Source: JALYNX01 sp035292605 (GTDB taxonomy: Bacteria; Actinomycetota; Acidimicrobiia; Spongiisociales; ZC4RG35). Taken from it: a stretch of 6,910 bases of DNA. Shown in pieces: positions 5,943-6,910 of this stretch (positions within the stretch are counted from its first letter, which is position 1; each line of letters opens with the position of its first letter). The DNA is taken from positions 1 through 6,910 of the forward strand of contig DATDPT010000012.1 of assembly GCA_035292605.1 (NCBI GenBank), written 5' to 3'. A program made the position numbers and the translations under genes. The notes under the pieces are model-generated. The model worked only from the letters and a program-made list of their open reading frames with translations. It was not told where the DNA came from and made no database searches.

Positions 5943-6910
5943 GTGAACGAAGAGCTGAGCACAGTCGTTGGTGCCCTGGTCAAACGGGGCAAACATCGCG
6001 GGTTCCTGACGATGGCCGAGGTCCAACAGGAGTTGGAGGATGCCGAAGCGTCGGGCGAGGCTTTCGAGAAGGTCGCTGACGCCTTGCGCGCCCAGGGGAT
6101 GCGGCTCACCGAGGAGGGGCCCGGCGTCACCGAGGAGTTCATCGAGGTCGGCCAGATCTCGGTCTCCGATCCGGTCCGGCTTTACCTGAACGAGATCGGT
6201 CGCTACTCACTGCTCACCGCCCAACAAGAGGTCGAGCTGGCGATGCAGATGGAAGCAGGGCAGCGGGCCCAGGCCAGACTCGATGAGGAGGGTCTCAACG
6301 AGGAGGACCGGTCATTCCTCCAACACGAGACGGATATGGGCGATGCCGCCCACGATCAGTTGGTTCAATCCAACCTTCGTTTGGTGGTCGCGCTGGCCCG
6401 CCGCTACGTGGGGCGGGGGATGGCATTGTTGGACCTGATCCAGGAGGGCAATGTCGGGCTGATGCGCGCCGTGGAGCGCTTTGACTACCGACGTGGCTTC
6501 AAGTTCTCCACCTATGCGACCTGGTGGATACGCCAGGCCATCTCCCGGGCCATTGCCGATCAGGGTCGGACGATCCGGATGCCGATCCATGTCCTCGATT
6601 CGGTGAACAAGCTGACCCGGGCCCAACGGGAGTTGACTCAGCAGATGGGCCGGGCGCCATCGATCGACGAACTGGCTTTCGAGTTGGACATCGAGCCGGG
6701 CCGGGTGGGCGAGTTGCAGCGGATCGCCCAGGACACGGTGTCCCTGGAGACGCCGGTGGGAGAGGACGACGACGGGACGCTGGGGGATCTGGTGGAGGAT
6801 CACGACTCGGATCGTCCTGCCGACGCGGCCACTTTCGCCTCGCTTCAGGATCAACTCGCCCAGGCGCTGGAGGGGTTGAACGAGCGGGAGCGTGAGGTGC
6901 TGATCATGCG
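5943..6910 (+). CDS. rpoD: RNA polymerase primary sigma factor (3' partial)
   Basis: The first 322 codons of a sigma-70 group 1 factor (SigA/RpoD/HrdB type), cut by the window edge. It directs core RNA polymerase to housekeeping promoters. An N-terminal block GALVKRGKHRGFLTMAEVQQ (residues 10-29) and the following helices look like sigma region 1.1, which argues for the primary factor. Region 1.2 starts at DPVRLYLNEIGRYSLLT (76-92). Region 2 runs from about 138: NLRLVVALARRYVGRGMALL, DLIQEGNVGLMRAVERFD, then the -10 recognition and melting segment FKFSTYATWWIRQAISRAI (186-204). Region 3 covers VLDSVNKL to about 295, and region 4 opens with LEGLNEREREVLIMR. The GTG at 5943 is chosen because it keeps region 1.1 whole and no ATG occurs earlier in this frame after the stop at 5883-5885; the next ATG (6012) would remove 23 conserved-looking residues. 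dnaG adjacency resembles the macromolecular-synthesis operon. Confidence 0.94.
   Translation, partial: MNEELSTVVGALVKRGKHRGFLTMAEVQQELEDAEASGEAFEKVADALRAQGMRLTEEGPGVTEEFIEVGQISVSDPVRLYLNEIGRYSLLTAQQEVELAMQMEAGQRAQARLDEEGLNEEDRSFLQHETDMGDAAHDQLVQSNLRLVVALARRYVGRGMALLDLIQEGNVGLMRAVERFDYRRGFKFSTYATWWIRQAISRAIADQGRTIRMPIHVLDSVNKLTRAQRELTQQMGRAPSIDELAFELDIEPGRVGELQRIAQDTVSLETPVGEDDDGTLGDLVEDHDSDRPADAATFASLQDQLAQALEGLNEREREVLIM

Noticed and set aside
1..6910. Mobile element, CRISPR, toxin-antitoxin or defence system
   Set aside because: All genes are conserved core families in tight spacing on a consistent GC-rich background; no transposase, integrase, terminal repeat, tRNA-linked attachment site or spaced repeat array was seen.

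Overview
The window is a GC-rich bacterial chromosome segment of core housekeeping genes with almost no spare DNA. The order era (3' end) - recO - uppS - glyS - dnaG - rpoD/sigA, the dimeric zinc-ribbon glycyl-tRNA synthetase and promoters of TANNNT type placed almost on the start codons all point to Actinomycetota. A deep lineage such as Acidimicrobiia is my best guess, but that is inference from gene order and style and was not tested by phylogeny.

Layout. Bases 1-229 are the KH-domain end of the GTPase Era. Tail to tail with it, on the minus strand (232-516), is a small pterin-4a-carbinolamine dehydratase. A 56-bp divergent promoter region (517-572) separates that gene from a plus-strand run: recO (573-1289), uppS (1286-2041), glyS (2075-3382), a membrane-anchored YceI-family protein (3379-4083), dnaG (4117-5859) and the 5' part of the primary sigma factor gene (5943 to the window edge). 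recO/uppS and glyS/yceI are joined by the same 4-base TTGA overlap, in which a TTG start is nested in the upstream TGA stop. The run is probably read largely as one unit from the recO promoter, with extra entry points before dnaG and before the sigma gene.

The genes cover ribosome assembly (Era), recombinational repair (RecO), the lipid carrier for cell-wall synthesis (UppS), translation (GlyRS), replication priming (DnaG) and transcription initiation (sigma). This is a growth-linked cluster; dnaG next to the primary sigma gene recalls the enterobacterial rpsU-dnaG-rpoD operon, without rpsU. The two genes that do not fit are the dehydratase, which interrupts era-recO on the opposite strand, and the exported YceI-like protein between glyS and dnaG.

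I found no RNA genes, mobile elements, CRISPR arrays, frameshifts or convincing intrinsic terminators, and no gap over 100 bases. I do not see a clearly new biological system. The most distinctive features are regulatory: a mirror-like divergent promoter at 514-575, near-leaderless starts with little Shine-Dalgarno signal, and the repeated TTGA coupling.
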